The notes under the pieces: model-generated
What the model was told of the DNA's origin: nothing
Database searches by the model: none
What the model saw: the letters and a program-made list of their open reading frames with translations, nothing else
Part shown: piece by piece, positions 9,108-16,990 of the stretch
How the letters are laid out: each line of letters opens with the position of its first letter
How positions within the stretch are numbered: position 1 is the first letter of the stretch
Source of the DNA: DASRQK01 sp964401685
Lineage (GTDB): Bacteria; Bacteroidota; Bacteroidia; Sphingobacteriales; Sphingobacteriaceae
Length of the DNA stretch: 63,820 nt
Assembly: GCA_964401685.1 (NCBI GenBank)
Contig: CAYNZH010000010.1
Location: 1-63,820, forward strand
Direction: 5' to 3'
Program-made: the position numbers and the translations under genes

Positions 9108-9219
9108 CAGAGGCCTGCCACCCTTTGTACGTTCGTGGAGGCAATTTTATTGGTTGGTGGTAATCTGGCTCGGAATATCCATTTTGTTGATGTACCTTTT
9201 TACTAAATACTTCGGATGA
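9088..9219 (+). CDS. 43-residue single-pass membrane microprotein between deacetylase and symporter
   Basis: An ATG inside the 3' end of the PIG-L gene (20-bp overlap) opens a 43-codon frame. Its TGA (9217-9219) overlaps the symporter ATG as ATGA. The product begins basic (MKRKTTDRG) and has a central hydrophobic helix (WLVVIWLGISILLMYLFT), then ends KYFG. Start and stop overlapping both neighbours indicates translational coupling, and there is no other gene in the interval. By analogy with small subunits beside solute:sodium symporters it could be an accessory subunit or stabiliser of the transporter. This is inference, and no named family is recognised. Confidence 0.65.
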   Translation: MKRKTTDRGLPPFVRSWRQFYWLVVIWLGISILLMYLFTKYFG

Positions 9220-10916
9220 GCAGTTTAGATTGGATTGTTCTGATATGTACCCTGCTGCTGATCGTCCTTTATGGCATGTATAAAAGTCGCCATGTCAAGA
9301 ATATAGACGGCTATATCTTGGGTGACAGGGAATTGCCCTGGTACAATGTCGGATTTTCGGTCATGGCCACCCAGGCTAGTGCGATCACCTTTCTTTCTGC
9401 TCCCGGCTTGGCTTATTCTCAGGGGATGAGTTTTGTCCAGTTTTACTTTGGTCTCCCGCTAGCCATGATTGTTTTGTGTATCACCTTTGTACCTATTTTT
9501 CACAGGCTAAAAGTGTATACGGCCTACGAATTTCTGGAAAAACGCTTCGACATCAAAACACGGGTGCTCACAGCAATTTTATTTTTGATACAGCGTGGTA
9601 TTTCCACAGGGATTACGATTTTCGCACCGGCGCTCATCCTATCCACCATTTTTGAGATCGATCTCACCATGACCACGCTTGCCATAGGTACTTTGGTCGT
9701 CGCTTACACGGTTTACGGAGGAACTAAAGCTGTTTCTTACTCCCAGCTCCTCCAGATGGGGATCATTTTTGGAGGTCTTGTGTTGGCTGGAGCTCTTGTC
9801 GTTCACTTGATGCCGAGTCACGTTGGTTTGCGAGAGGCTTTGCATATTGCTGGCAAATCGGGCAAGACCAATGCCATAGATTTCAGTCTGGATCTGAATA
9901 ACCAATACACTGTTTGGACGGGACTGATAGGCGGATTTTTTCTTCAATTATCGTATTTTGGTACGGATCAAAGCCAAGTGGGACGATACCTGACTGGTGC
10001 GTCCGTAAGAGCGAGCCGCCTTGGCCTGCTCATGAACGGCATGTTGAAGGTTCCCATGCAGTTTTTTATCCTGATGATCGGGGTACTGGTGTTTGCGTAC
10101 TACCAATACCACACGCCCCCTTTGTTTTTCAATCAGGCCGTGACAGAAAGACTTGCCACTGGCCCCTATGCGGAAGACTACCAAGAGATTTTATCACAGC
10201 ACGAGCGTGTGAGCCAGGAAAAAATCGTAGTCATTGATCAGCTCACGACGGCACTTTCAGTCGATGACCACGAACAGATCGACGCCTCGCGCACTTCTAT
10301 CGCCACTTTCAACGAAACTGAAGCAGGACTGCGAGCCGATTTGATCGCATTGATCGAGCAAGACGATGTTAACGCAGATACAAATGACAATAATTATATT
10401 TTCTTGACTTTTGTCAAGGATGTTTTCCCTAAAGGATTGATAGGCTTATTGATTGCGATCATATTTTTAGCCTCTATGGGAGCTACTGCCAGCGCGATCA
10501 ATTCCCTCTCGTCTACCACGGTGATAGATATTTATAAACGGTTCCTAAATAAGGAAGGGACGGATAAAAATTACCTGGCTGTTTCGCGTTTAGCGACCTT
10601 GTTTTGGGGTGTTTTCACTGTGATTATTGCGCTGTTCGCCAACAGAGTCGGCAATCTACTGGAAGCAGTCAATATTTTGGGGTCCCTTTTTTACGGAACC
10701 ATTCTCGGAATTTTTCTTGTTGCCTTTTACTTTAAAAGGATAGGCGGAAGGGCCGTTTTTTGGGCAGCAGTCCTTTCGGAAATTGTGGTCGTCTTCATCT
10801 GGACGCAGGATTGGATTGCATTTCTATGGCTCAACCTGGTCGGCTGCGTTTGTGTCATAGTCTTCAGCTGGCTAGTCCAGTCATTCTATAAAAAGCGACC
10901 CCTTCGAGCGTCATAA
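9216..10916 (+). CDS. Sodium:solute symporter family (SSS) transporter
   Basis: 566 residues with about 13 hydrophobic helices in the inner membrane, starting SLDWIVLICTLLLIVLYG. Family marks include the early GYILGDRELPWYNVGFSVMA, QASAITFLSAPG (helix 2), YTVYGGTKAVSYSQ and ASMGATASAINSLSSTTVID. Members take up sugars, sialic acid, amino acids or other solutes with Na+. A hydrophilic insertion of about 70 residues (about 310-385, rich in D, E, Q) interrupts helices in the second half. The substrate cannot be read from the sequence; the upstream deacetylase suggests an amino sugar or glycoside. Coupled by ATGA to the microprotein. Confidence 0.92.
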   Translation: MSSLDWIVLICTLLLIVLYGMYKSRHVKNIDGYILGDRELPWYNVGFSVMATQASAITFLSAPGLAYSQGMSFVQFYFGLPLAMIVLCITFVPIFHRLKVYTAYEFLEKRFDIKTRVLTAILFLIQRGISTGITIFAPALILSTIFEIDLTMTTLAIGTLVVAYTVYGGTKAVSYSQLLQMGIIFGGLVLAGALVVHLMPSHVGLREALHIAGKSGKTNAIDFSLDLNNQYTVWTGLIGGFFLQLSYFGTDQSQVGRYLTGASVRASRLGLLMNGMLKVPMQFFILMIGVLVFAYYQYHTPPLFFNQAVTERLATGPYAEDYQEILSQHERVSQEKIVVIDQLTTALSVDDHEQIDASRTSIATFNETEAGLRADLIALIEQDDVNADTNDNNYIFLTFVKDVFPKGLIGLLIAIIFLASMGATASAINSLSSTTVIDIYKRFLNKEGTDKNYLAVSRLATLFWGVFTVIIALFANRVGNLLEAVNILGSLFYGTILGIFLVAFYFKRIGGRAVFWAAVLSEIVVVFIWTQDWIAFLWLNLVGCVCVIVFSWLVQSFYKKRPLRAS

Positions 10917-10926
10917 GGGCTGGGCA

Positions 10927-11115
10927 TTACAGGGATTCTTCACTGGTTTTATTTGCCCACTGGCACTGCAAATGGTTGAATAGCAGGGCAACTCTCATAC
11001 AAGCCAGGCTTCTGCTTTCGGTATTTATAGGCAAAGCTTCTTCGTTTTGCTTCTGCGAGCTCACGACATTCGGTGTGGGGCTTACTTCCTTCATGTTGGT
11101 GTTAAATCTATTCAT
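10927..11115 (-). CDS. Possible small protein, 62 residues, unknown
   Basis: An ATG frame of 62 codons in the 285-bp interval between the symporter and ligD, in the ligD direction. The product is polar (MNRFNTNMKEVSPTP...), with no signal peptide, helix or recognisable motif. No clear ribosome site precedes it, which is not unusual in this phylum. It may be a chance frame; nothing else was found in this interval. Confidence 0.25.
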   Translation of the reverse strand: MNRFNTNMKEVSPTPNVVSSQKQNEEALPINTESRSLACMRVALLFNHLQCQWANKTSEESL

Positions 11116-11201
11116 GGTTAATAAAAATTGACAAATTTTGAGAATAATTTGTGCAGCGTGTCTGACAAGATAACGCTAATTTTTGATATATATTTGATTT
11201 C

Positions 11202-13751
11202 TCACTCCAATTGATTTAATAATTTTTTTAAATCTGCTCCTTTTCCAAGCACCGGCTTGAACAGATCCCCCTCAGATTTTAGTCGATCGAGCGCATTTTC
11301 AATGGTGAAATCTGAGATCTGCAGGCCCTTTTTCACTTCCTCCCAGTGAAGAGGCATGGAAACAGTAGCTCCCGGCTTTGGCCGAAGGGAATAGGGTGCA
11401 GCAAGGGTAGCAGAAGGTCTGTTCTGAAGGAAATCCAAGTAAATCTTACCCTTACGCTTGGAAGTGGGCCGTTCAATACTTGTAAACTTAAACTCTTCAT
11501 TGACCGAAGAGACTATCCATTTGGCAAAAAGCTGTGATTGATCGTAGGTATATTTCGCCCCGAGGGGAATATAAATGTGCAAGCCGGACGAACCTGAAGT
11601 TTTACAATAGGAAGGGATTTTTACGTCTTCTAGAAAATCATGGACGGAGCTGGCCACTTCGATGACCTGCTCGAAGGTATTGCCCTTGTCCGGATCCAAA
11701 TCGATGATGCACCAGTCCGGGTGATCCGGCCGCTGAATGGTACTGCTCCAGGGGTTTATTTCAATAGAACCCAGATTGGCCATATACAGTAGGGCCGCCT
11801 CATTATTGCAGAGCATATAATGCTTTTTCCGACGGTCGCCTTCGGCCTTGTAAGGATATTTTTCTACCCAATCCGGTACTTTTCCGGTGACATCCTTTTG
11901 GTAGAAATTCTCCCCTTTGATGCCCTCTGGAAAGCGATTCAGCGATTGGGGACGATTTCGCAAATAGGGAAGAATATATTTTGCAATCTGATGGTAGTAT
12001 TCGAGCATGTCGCCTTTGGTGTAACCCTCCTCTGGCCAATAAACCTTATCCACATTGGTCAGTGTCACAGCGTGGCCATCAACGGTTTTGGTCTGCCTTT
12101 TTTTCCCGGTTTCCACAAATGCGGAGGACTGCTTCTGAGGGTACTCGTGTACGACATCCTTGGGATCCTTGTCCGTTCTGAAGGCGATGAAAACCGGATG
12201 TCTGAAGGAGCCGCTTTTCGTTATTTCTGTAAAGTAGATTTCAGCAACCAAGGTCGGACTCACCCAAATGATTTCTTCGCCAGCAGATCCTCTGCCAAAC
12301 TTGGCAGCGGTTGACGACGAAATTTCTGCCTGCTCCAATGGACTGGTCTTCCTTTTCAGTTTTTCTAGCTTTTTCAGGATGTCCCGCTGCTGTTTGTCCT
12401 TAAATCCTGTGCCGACCTTCCCTGCGAATTTCAGTTTCCCTCTGTCTTGTACGGCCATAATCAGCGCGCTGAATGGTTTGGGCGATCCTTCCTTCTTGGT
12501 GTAGCCCGCGATGATGACTTCCTGTCTCTTGCGAATCTTTATTTTCAACCAGTCCGATGATCTATGACCGGGAATGTATACGCTGTCTGCTTTTTTGGCG
12601 ATAATTCCTTCAAATCCCAGGGCATCGACTGCATCCAGGAATTCTTGTCCGCGGCTTGTCACACTAAAACCTGTGCGTATAGTCGGATTTTCGGGGAGGA
12701 GACTCGCAAGCTGCTTTTTTCGTTCTGTCAAGGTGATGTTTTTTAAATCCTTACCATCGTGCCACAGAATGTCAAATACATAGTATATCAAATGATCTTC
12801 ATTTCCTTGTTGCAATTTTTCAAAATTTGGTTTGCCGTCATCATCCAGGGCCACGATTTCTCCGTCTAAAATGACCTGGCCCAAGACTTTTTTCTGGTTC
12901 CACTCATCCAGTAATTCCCAGATTGAAGGGAAGCGCTCCGCAAAGGAGTGCCCGTTCCGCGAGTGTAGTAGTGTTTTCTTGCCATCTAAAAATGCCATCG
13001 CTCTATACCCGTCCCACTTGACCTCAAACTCCCAGTTTTCATCATCAAAAGCTTCGCCAGTCAGAGTCGCGAGCATAGGACTAAAGGGTTCTGGGAACTT
13101 GCTTTTCCGCGCTGAGGATTTCTTGGCGACAGTTCCGGCAGTTTTTTCAAAAGGTGGATCAGCCAAGTTTTCCAGGGTTTTTCCAGATTTGACCGATTTG
13201 TCCATCAAAAGAATATCTGTTTCCGCCGCAAAGCCGTCCTTATGCTTGATCAGGAGCCATTCCTGACTGGTCATACCCTTCATACGAACCAGCGCATATT
13301 CGCCCTGAACTTTCGTCCCGTGCAGATGGATTTTGACCGAACCGGCCTGCAACTGATCTTCGAGTATTTTGTTCCAGTCCTTTTTTCCTTTGGTCTCCGG
13401 AGAAACGGGCTCGTAGGTCCCTTCATCCCAGATAATCACGGAACCTGCGCCGTAGTTGCCTTTGGGAATGATTCCTTCAAAATCTTTATAATCAAATGGA
13501 TGATCCTCGACCATGACAGCCAACCTTTTGTCCGCTGGATTGAGCGAAGGTCCTTTGGGAACGGCCCAGCTTTTGAGTACGCCGTTTACCTCGAGCCGGA
13601 AATCATAGTGCAAACGGCTGGCTTTGTGCTTCTGAATGACAAAACGCAGCTCTTTTTGCGGCGATTTCCCTTTTTGACTTCCCCGCTTACCGCCACTCGG
13701 CTCTGGGGTCCGGGTGAACGAACGTTTGTTCGTATATTCCTTTAAACTCAT
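11202..13751 (-). CDS. ligD: Multifunctional DNA ligase D (NHEJ)
   Basis: 849 residues. It joins DNA double-strand breaks with Ku. Three enzymatic modules are visible in order. The 3'-phosphoesterase domain (about 35-165) has KHKASRLHYDFRLE and HPFDYKDFEGIIPKGNYGAG. The ATP-dependent ligase domain (about 220-530) has nucleotidyl-acceptor Lys245 in KWDGYR, then LDGEIVALD and SDWLKIKIRKRQE. The primase/polymerase domain (about 555-845) has CIIDLDPDKG metal-binding aspartates and TSGSSGLHIYIPLG. The PE-Lig-Pol order is common outside mycobacteria. Its ATG overlaps the ku stop codon (ATGA), so the pair is made together. Confidence 0.97.
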   Translation of the reverse strand: MSLKEYTNKRSFTRTPEPSGGKRGSQKGKSPQKELRFVIQKHKASRLHYDFRLEVNGVLKSWAVPKGPSLNPADKRLAVMVEDHPFDYKDFEGIIPKGNYGAGSVIIWDEGTYEPVSPETKGKKDWNKILEDQLQAGSVKIHLHGTKVQGEYALVRMKGMTSQEWLLIKHKDGFAAETDILLMDKSVKSGKTLENLADPPFEKTAGTVAKKSSARKSKFPEPFSPMLATLTGEAFDDENWEFEVKWDGYRAMAFLDGKKTLLHSRNGHSFAERFPSIWELLDEWNQKKVLGQVILDGEIVALDDDGKPNFEKLQQGNEDHLIYYVFDILWHDGKDLKNITLTERKKQLASLLPENPTIRTGFSVTSRGQEFLDAVDALGFEGIIAKKADSVYIPGHRSSDWLKIKIRKRQEVIIAGYTKKEGSPKPFSALIMAVQDRGKLKFAGKVGTGFKDKQQRDILKKLEKLKRKTSPLEQAEISSSTAAKFGRGSAGEEIIWVSPTLVAEIYFTEITKSGSFRHPVFIAFRTDKDPKDVVHEYPQKQSSAFVETGKKRQTKTVDGHAVTLTNVDKVYWPEEGYTKGDMLEYYHQIAKYILPYLRNRPQSLNRFPEGIKGENFYQKDVTGKVPDWVEKYPYKAEGDRRKKHYMLCNNEAALLYMANLGSIEINPWSSTIQRPDHPDWCIIDLDPDKGNTFEQVIEVASSVHDFLEDVKIPSYCKTSGSSGLHIYIPLGAKYTYDQSQLFAKWIVSSVNEEFKFTSIERPTSKRKGKIYLDFLQNRPSATLAAPYSLRPKPGATVSMPLHWEEVKKGLQISDFTIENALDRLKSEGDLFKPVLGKGADLKKLLNQLE

Positions 13752-14500
13752 GCCAGGCTAGCTTTTAGTTGTTCCAATAAATCCTCGGAGGGTGCTTTTC
13801 TCTTCTTGATCTTTCGAATGGTCGGTCTTTTTCCCTTCGCTTTTGCCCGGATTATTTTCATCAATTCCTTGGAGTAGTCGTCTTTATATTCTGAAATGTC
13901 AAAATCCTTAGTGTATCGGTCAATCAGTTCGGTGGCCATTTCCAGCTCTGGTTTAGCAATTCGAGATGTCGCGGGCTTTAACTCATCTATACTCCTGATT
14001 TCCTCGTCAAATCGCATCGTATTGAGCAGTAGAATTTTGTTGTACGGCCGAATGATGGCTAAGCTTTCGGTGTTGCGCATGACAAAGGTGGAAAGGCCCG
14101 CTTTTTTCGTTTTTTCCATCGCACGAAGCAATAAGGTATACGCTTTCTCACCTCCTTTTTGCGCTTGTAGATAATAGGGATTCTCGTAGTAAATCGTCTC
14201 TATCTCCGAGATTTTCACAAAAGATTGAAGATTGATCATTTTCGTTTTTTCAGGGCTTGCCTCCTCAAAATCAGCCTCCTCCAACACCACATATTGGTCA
14301 TCTATCATGTGGCCCTTCACAATGTTTTCCCATTTCACTTCTTTTCCTGTTTGCTCGTTGACCCTTTTATACCGAATCCTGTTGTGATCCGATCGGTCTA
14401 GCATATCCAGATCGGGTCTGCTATCGGTAGTCGCGCTATAAATTTTTATAGGGATGTTTACCAATCCAAAGCCTATTGCGCCAGTCCAAATTGCTCTCAT
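13748..14500 (-). CDS. ku: Ku protein (NHEJ end-binding)
   Basis: 250 residues, a homodimeric ring that binds DNA ends and recruits LigD. The start at 14500 gives the canonical opening MRAIWTGAIGFGLVNIPIK and has an AAAGGAG ribosome site 6-12 bases upstream. The longer reading from 14539 adds 13 residues with no support. Typical core stretches include YKRVNEQTGKEVKWENIVKG and LSTFVMRNTESLAIIRPY. The C-terminus is lysine-rich (KAKGKRPTIRKIKKRKAP), as in bacterial Ku proteins that add DNA contacts there. It is transcribed leftward into ligD. Confidence 0.97.
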   Translation of the reverse strand: MRAIWTGAIGFGLVNIPIKIYSATTDSRPDLDMLDRSDHNRIRYKRVNEQTGKEVKWENIVKGHMIDDQYVVLEEADFEEASPEKTKMINLQSFVKISEIETIYYENPYYLQAQKGGEKAYTLLLRAMEKTKKAGLSTFVMRNTESLAIIRPYNKILLLNTMRFDEEIRSIDELKPATSRIAKPELEMATELIDRYTKDFDISEYKDDYSKELMKIIRAKAKGKRPTIRKIKKRKAPSEDLLEQLKASLA

Positions 14501-14621
14501 TTTTTTGCTCCTTTTATCTGCGTTGCTTCTAGATAACAAAAGAGTTGGGATATTGTTGCTAACGCATGCCTATGAAAAACTTTTAGGGAAATGCGGCGTT
14601 TATTTATAAAAATATATTGTC

Positions 14622-14888
14622 ATGAAGAATAAGATAAAAAGCAATATCCGCCACGAATTTGAACATCTGGGTTATGATGAACTGGTCGGCGGTAAAGGGA
14701 TAAAGGTGGGTCAGGGACCAACCGCAGAACCCAACCAGAATCGACAGGAAAGCACGGCCCATCAGCACATGAATTCCACTGAGAAAGCCAATGAAGAGAA
14801 AAGGCTGGATAACGAGATCGAACAGAGCTTTCCGGCAAGTGATCCTCCATCAATGACCAAACCCTTTCACGACGAAGAGGACGAATAA
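14622..14888 (+). CDS. Small acidic protein with SFPASDPPS motif
   Basis: 88 residues, very hydrophilic, no cysteine or membrane segment. It is divergent from ku with a 121-bp shared upstream region. The C-terminal motif EQSFPASDPPS followed by a short acidic tail recurs in small uncharacterised bacterial proteins, often in stress-related settings (from memory). The function is unknown; its neighbour suggests, but does not show, a link with DNA repair or stress. It is followed by a hairpin terminator at 14921-14952. Confidence 0.65.
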   Translation: MKNKIKSNIRHEFEHLGYDELVGGKGIKVGQGPTAEPNQNRQESTAHQHMNSTEKANEEKRLDNEIEQSFPASDPPSMTKPFHDEEDE

Positions 14889-14920
14889 AGACGAATAAAA
14901 TAAAAGGTCGAATAAAAATA

Positions 14921-14952
14921 GAAACCGTCCCTGAGCAATCAGAGACGGTTTC
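14921..14952 (+). terminator. Hairpin terminator after the SFPASDPPS gene
   Basis: Stem GAAACCGTC / GACGGTTTC (9 bp) with a 14-base interior, followed by ATTTCATTT. It is weaker than the classical type because the T run is broken, but its position 30 bp after the stop codon fits. Confidence 0.55.
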
Positions 14953-15009
14953 ATTTCATTTGGATATATGTGGAAAGGGATCTAAATCCCTCGCTTGTGT
15001 GTGAAAAAG

Positions 15010-15087
15010 AAGTAACGCAAACCTTAATCTTACAGTCTGGGAAACACACCACGTGTCAATAAACGATTTTGCTGGTTTACGTTACTT
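15010..15087 (-). terminator. Long-stem terminator for the leftward small gene
   Basis: AAGTAACGCAAACC (15010-15023) pairs with GGTTTACGTTACTT (15074-15087). Read as minus-strand RNA all 14 positions pair, one of them U-G, and the stem is followed by CTTCTTTTTC. Read as plus-strand RNA the same position is a C-A mismatch. This points to termination of the minus-strand gene ending at 15103. The 50-base interior contains a smaller ACAC...GTGT hairpin. Confidence 0.5.
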
Positions 15088-15102
15088 TTTATTGTTCGAG
15101 AA

Positions 15103-15468
15103 TCACCTGCGGCTCCCTGTTGCAGCGTCCCCGCTTTGACCCGGTGAAAAGTTAGCGCCGTCATCAAGAGAAGTACGTCGTCGCTCTCTTACTCTGTCTC
15201 CGACATTCATCTCGGGCTCTGGTGGAACTATTGTTGCTTTGTGCTCACCGGTAGTTTTGTGTTCTTCCGCTGGTTCATCCATNNNNNNNNNNNNNNNNNN
15301 NNNNNNNNNNNNNNNNNNNNNNNNNNNNNNNNNNNNNNNNNNNNNNNNNNNNNNNNNNNNNNNNNNNNNNNNNNNNNNNNNNTTTGAGTCAGACTCATTG
15401 AAAATTACCATAGCTAGAACCAAAATGTTGAGATCTGCAGTTTTTTTAATTTCTTTTTTCGTTTCCAT
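15103..15468 (-). CDS. Small protein of unknown function, broken by assembly gap
   Basis: The first 28 codons (METKKEIKKTADLN... ending FNESDS) lie right of a 100-N gap. Left of it, 59 codons of hydrophilic sequence begin MDEPAEEHKTTGEHK and end GDAATGSRR. Both are open in the same minus frame, but the missing length is unknown, so they may be one protein or two. The left part begins exactly with an ATG at 15282 and is rich in proline, glutamate and arginine. No family is recognised. A long-stem terminator follows. Confidence 0.4.
   Translation of the reverse strand: METKKEIKKTADLNILVLAMVIFNESDSXXXXXXXXXXXXXXXXXXXXXXXXXXXXXXXXXXMDEPAEEHKTTGEHKATIVPPEPEMNVGDRVRERRRTSLDDGANFSPGQSGDAATGSRR
15283..15382. 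other. Assembly gap (100 N)
   Basis: 100 N of unknown real length inside a small leftward gene. The flanks do not overlap each other, so sequence is truly missing. Confidence 0.95.
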
Positions 15469-15618
15469 GACATTAATTTTTTAATTAGTGGATATGTTGC
15501 AAACATTTTGTACTTAAAAAACACTTGATACTCAGGATAGTTTGCCGGTAAAATACTCAATCTTCACATTTTTATACGGTACCGAACCGTAATAAACCCC
15601 CGTATTTTACGTGTTATT

Positions 15619-16239
15619 CTATCCCTGGTACCGTTGAGGCTGCTCTACGAGCCCTTTCAACAGTGATTTCCACTGGGGATAAGATGCACCCATTTTTGCG
15701 CCAGCCCCCACGAGCAGATTCCTGAGTTTATCGCTGATACCACTCACTTCGTCGTTGACAACTTCGTTCCTGCCAAAGTAATTCGCTTGAATATTGTTGT
15801 CCACACGTATGATTTGCAGGGAGGAGGTGGCTAGGTTTTTAAAAAAATGTTTTGTTTCATCCGTGTTGTCACTATTAAACGGATCTCCTGCGGGTCTCAA
15901 GGTCAACGTGGTGACTTCTATATTGTCTTGTTCAGTCTCGTCAAAGTGATCCACGCGGACATAGTCATAACCATCGGTGCTTCTCAATCCGGGCCCAGGA
16001 ATATTTATCTGAATATAATCTCCGACTTTCACTCGGGCATCGGTCGGTTCACCGTTTTCATCCAGATGTGTAAAGGAGGCCATAGGAATTTTAGCGTATT
16101 CGTACCAGCGATTTACTTGCAACAGACGCAGCTTTACTTCCTCGTATACGCGCTGTGCCTCTTCATGGCTGGAAAGGGTAAGATTTTCACTGGCGTCAAT
16201 TTGACGGCCTTCAATTGGTGGTGGAATGGTGTGTTTCAT
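15619..16239 (-). CDS. Conserved-looking protein of unknown function, 206 residues
   Basis: Start chosen at the ATG at 16239 (MKHTIPPPIEGRQIDA). The longer frame to 16662 runs under the divergent sensor gene and its extra 141 residues look like noise. The protein has no signal peptide or membrane helix and is soluble and acidic. Stretches such as VNRWYEYAKIPMASFTHLDENG, VGDYIQINIPGPG and a C-terminal basic helix (AKMGASYPQWKSLLKGLVEQ) suggest a compact beta-rich domain with a helical end. No family or function is recognised. A pair of 11-bp direct repeats precedes it. A 6-bp hairpin (TACGGT/ACCGTA, 15575-15591) lies after its stop codon, without a T run. Confidence 0.6.
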   Translation of the reverse strand: MKHTIPPPIEGRQIDASENLTLSSHEEAQRVYEEVKLRLLQVNRWYEYAKIPMASFTHLDENGEPTDARVKVGDYIQINIPGPGLRSTDGYDYVRVDHFDETEQDNIEVTTLTLRPAGDPFNSDNTDETKHFFKNLATSSLQIIRVDNNIQANYFGRNEVVNDEVSGISDKLRNLLVGAGAKMGASYPQWKSLLKGLVEQPQRYQG

Positions 16240-16260
16240 GATTTCTAATGTTATAAAGTA

Positions 16261-16282
16261 AACACCTGACAAACACCTGACA
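16261..16282. promoter_or_regulatory. Perfect tandem 11-bp direct repeat upstream of the 16239 gene
   Basis: AACACCTGACA occurs twice head to tail, 22-43 bp upstream of the leftward ATG, in the 199-bp divergent region with the sensor gene. An 11-bp period places both copies on one helix face, as expected for a regulator that binds direct repeats. The binding protein is unknown. Confidence 0.35.
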
Positions 16283-16438
16283 ACCAGAGTTGGTTTACGT
16301 GGAAATAAGGAATGGGTATTTTTTTCAGCGCTTTCCCGTAAAAATATCCCAGATTTGCGACAAATACCCAAATTTTTTATGCTTACAGCAAACAAATTAT
16401 GGCCTGTGCTGTTTATTCCTACAATTAACTGAAATCTC

Positions 16439-16890
16439 ATGAGTGTTGCACTTGACCAACAACGGCCAAATACCAGTACATACGAATCATTTTTTGACCA
16501 AGGCCCTTTTGGCATTGTCGTTTTAGATAGCAGTTTTCGGATTCGTTCCTTAAATCGCGCAGCGGAAAATTGGATGGTTGAAAACAAAAAGGCCTGGGAA
16601 GGACAGCTTATTTTCGATTTTCTCACCCATGAAGATGGTAAAATCCTCCAATCCTTGCTCAATCATATCGATGTTTTTAGGCAACCGCTTGATCTTCAGC
16701 TTTCGATGCAGGTTCGATTCAAAGTGGCCGTTCCGTTTCGGGTATTTTTATGGAAAAGGACCTCCGCTGAAGACATCGTACAATATTGCCTATTGATCTC
16801 GGATCCGCTTAATCCCCTGCGAAAGCAGCAGTTTAACAAGGACATGTATAAGGCAATCATCGAGAGTCAAGAGCAGGAACGAAAACTGAT
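16439..16890 (+). CDS. PAS-domain sensor histidine kinase, N-terminal part (3' end lost in gap)
   Basis: 150 residues remain before the gap. There is a PAS-like domain (about 15-130), with FFDQGPFGIVVLDSSFRIRSLNRAAENWM at its start as in PAS sensors. It then begins a helix with IIESQEQERKLI, the run-in to the HisKA_3 dimerisation and phosphorylation helix of NarX/DesK-type kinases. The kinase core must lie in the missing sequence. No membrane segment is present, so it is a cytoplasmic sensor. The NarL-type regulator that emerges on the other side of the gap is its expected partner. Confidence 0.7.
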
Positions 16891-16990
16891 NNNNNNNNNN
16901 NNNNNNNNNNNNNNNNNNNNNNNNNNNNNNNNNNNNNNNNNNNNNNNNNNNNNNNNNNNNNNNNNNNNNNNNNNNNNNNNNNNNNNNNNN
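16891..16990. other. Assembly gap (100 N) hiding the kinase core and receiver start
   Basis: 100 N between the start of a kinase and the middle of a response regulator. At least a HisKA_3/HATPase region and the first 50 or so receiver residues are missing, so the real gap is probably more than 500 bp. The frame that runs through the N is an artefact. Confidence 0.9.

Noticed and set aside
13717..13733. A sequence close to the TetR operator (AACGAACGTTTGTTCG) in the ligD gene
   Set aside because: It lies inside the coding sequence for the N-terminus of LigD, is imperfect, single and downstream of any promoter. It is explained by the codons for TNKRSFTRT.
15575..15591. TACGGT/ACCGTA hairpin as a terminator for the gene ending at 15619
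   Set aside because: The stem is short and neither strand has a T run after it. It is mentioned only in the gene entry.
16240..16662. 141-residue N-terminal extension of the leftward unknown gene
   Set aside because: It overlaps the start and PAS-coding part of the divergent kinase gene, and its composition differs from the rest. The ATG at 16239 gives a sensible start.
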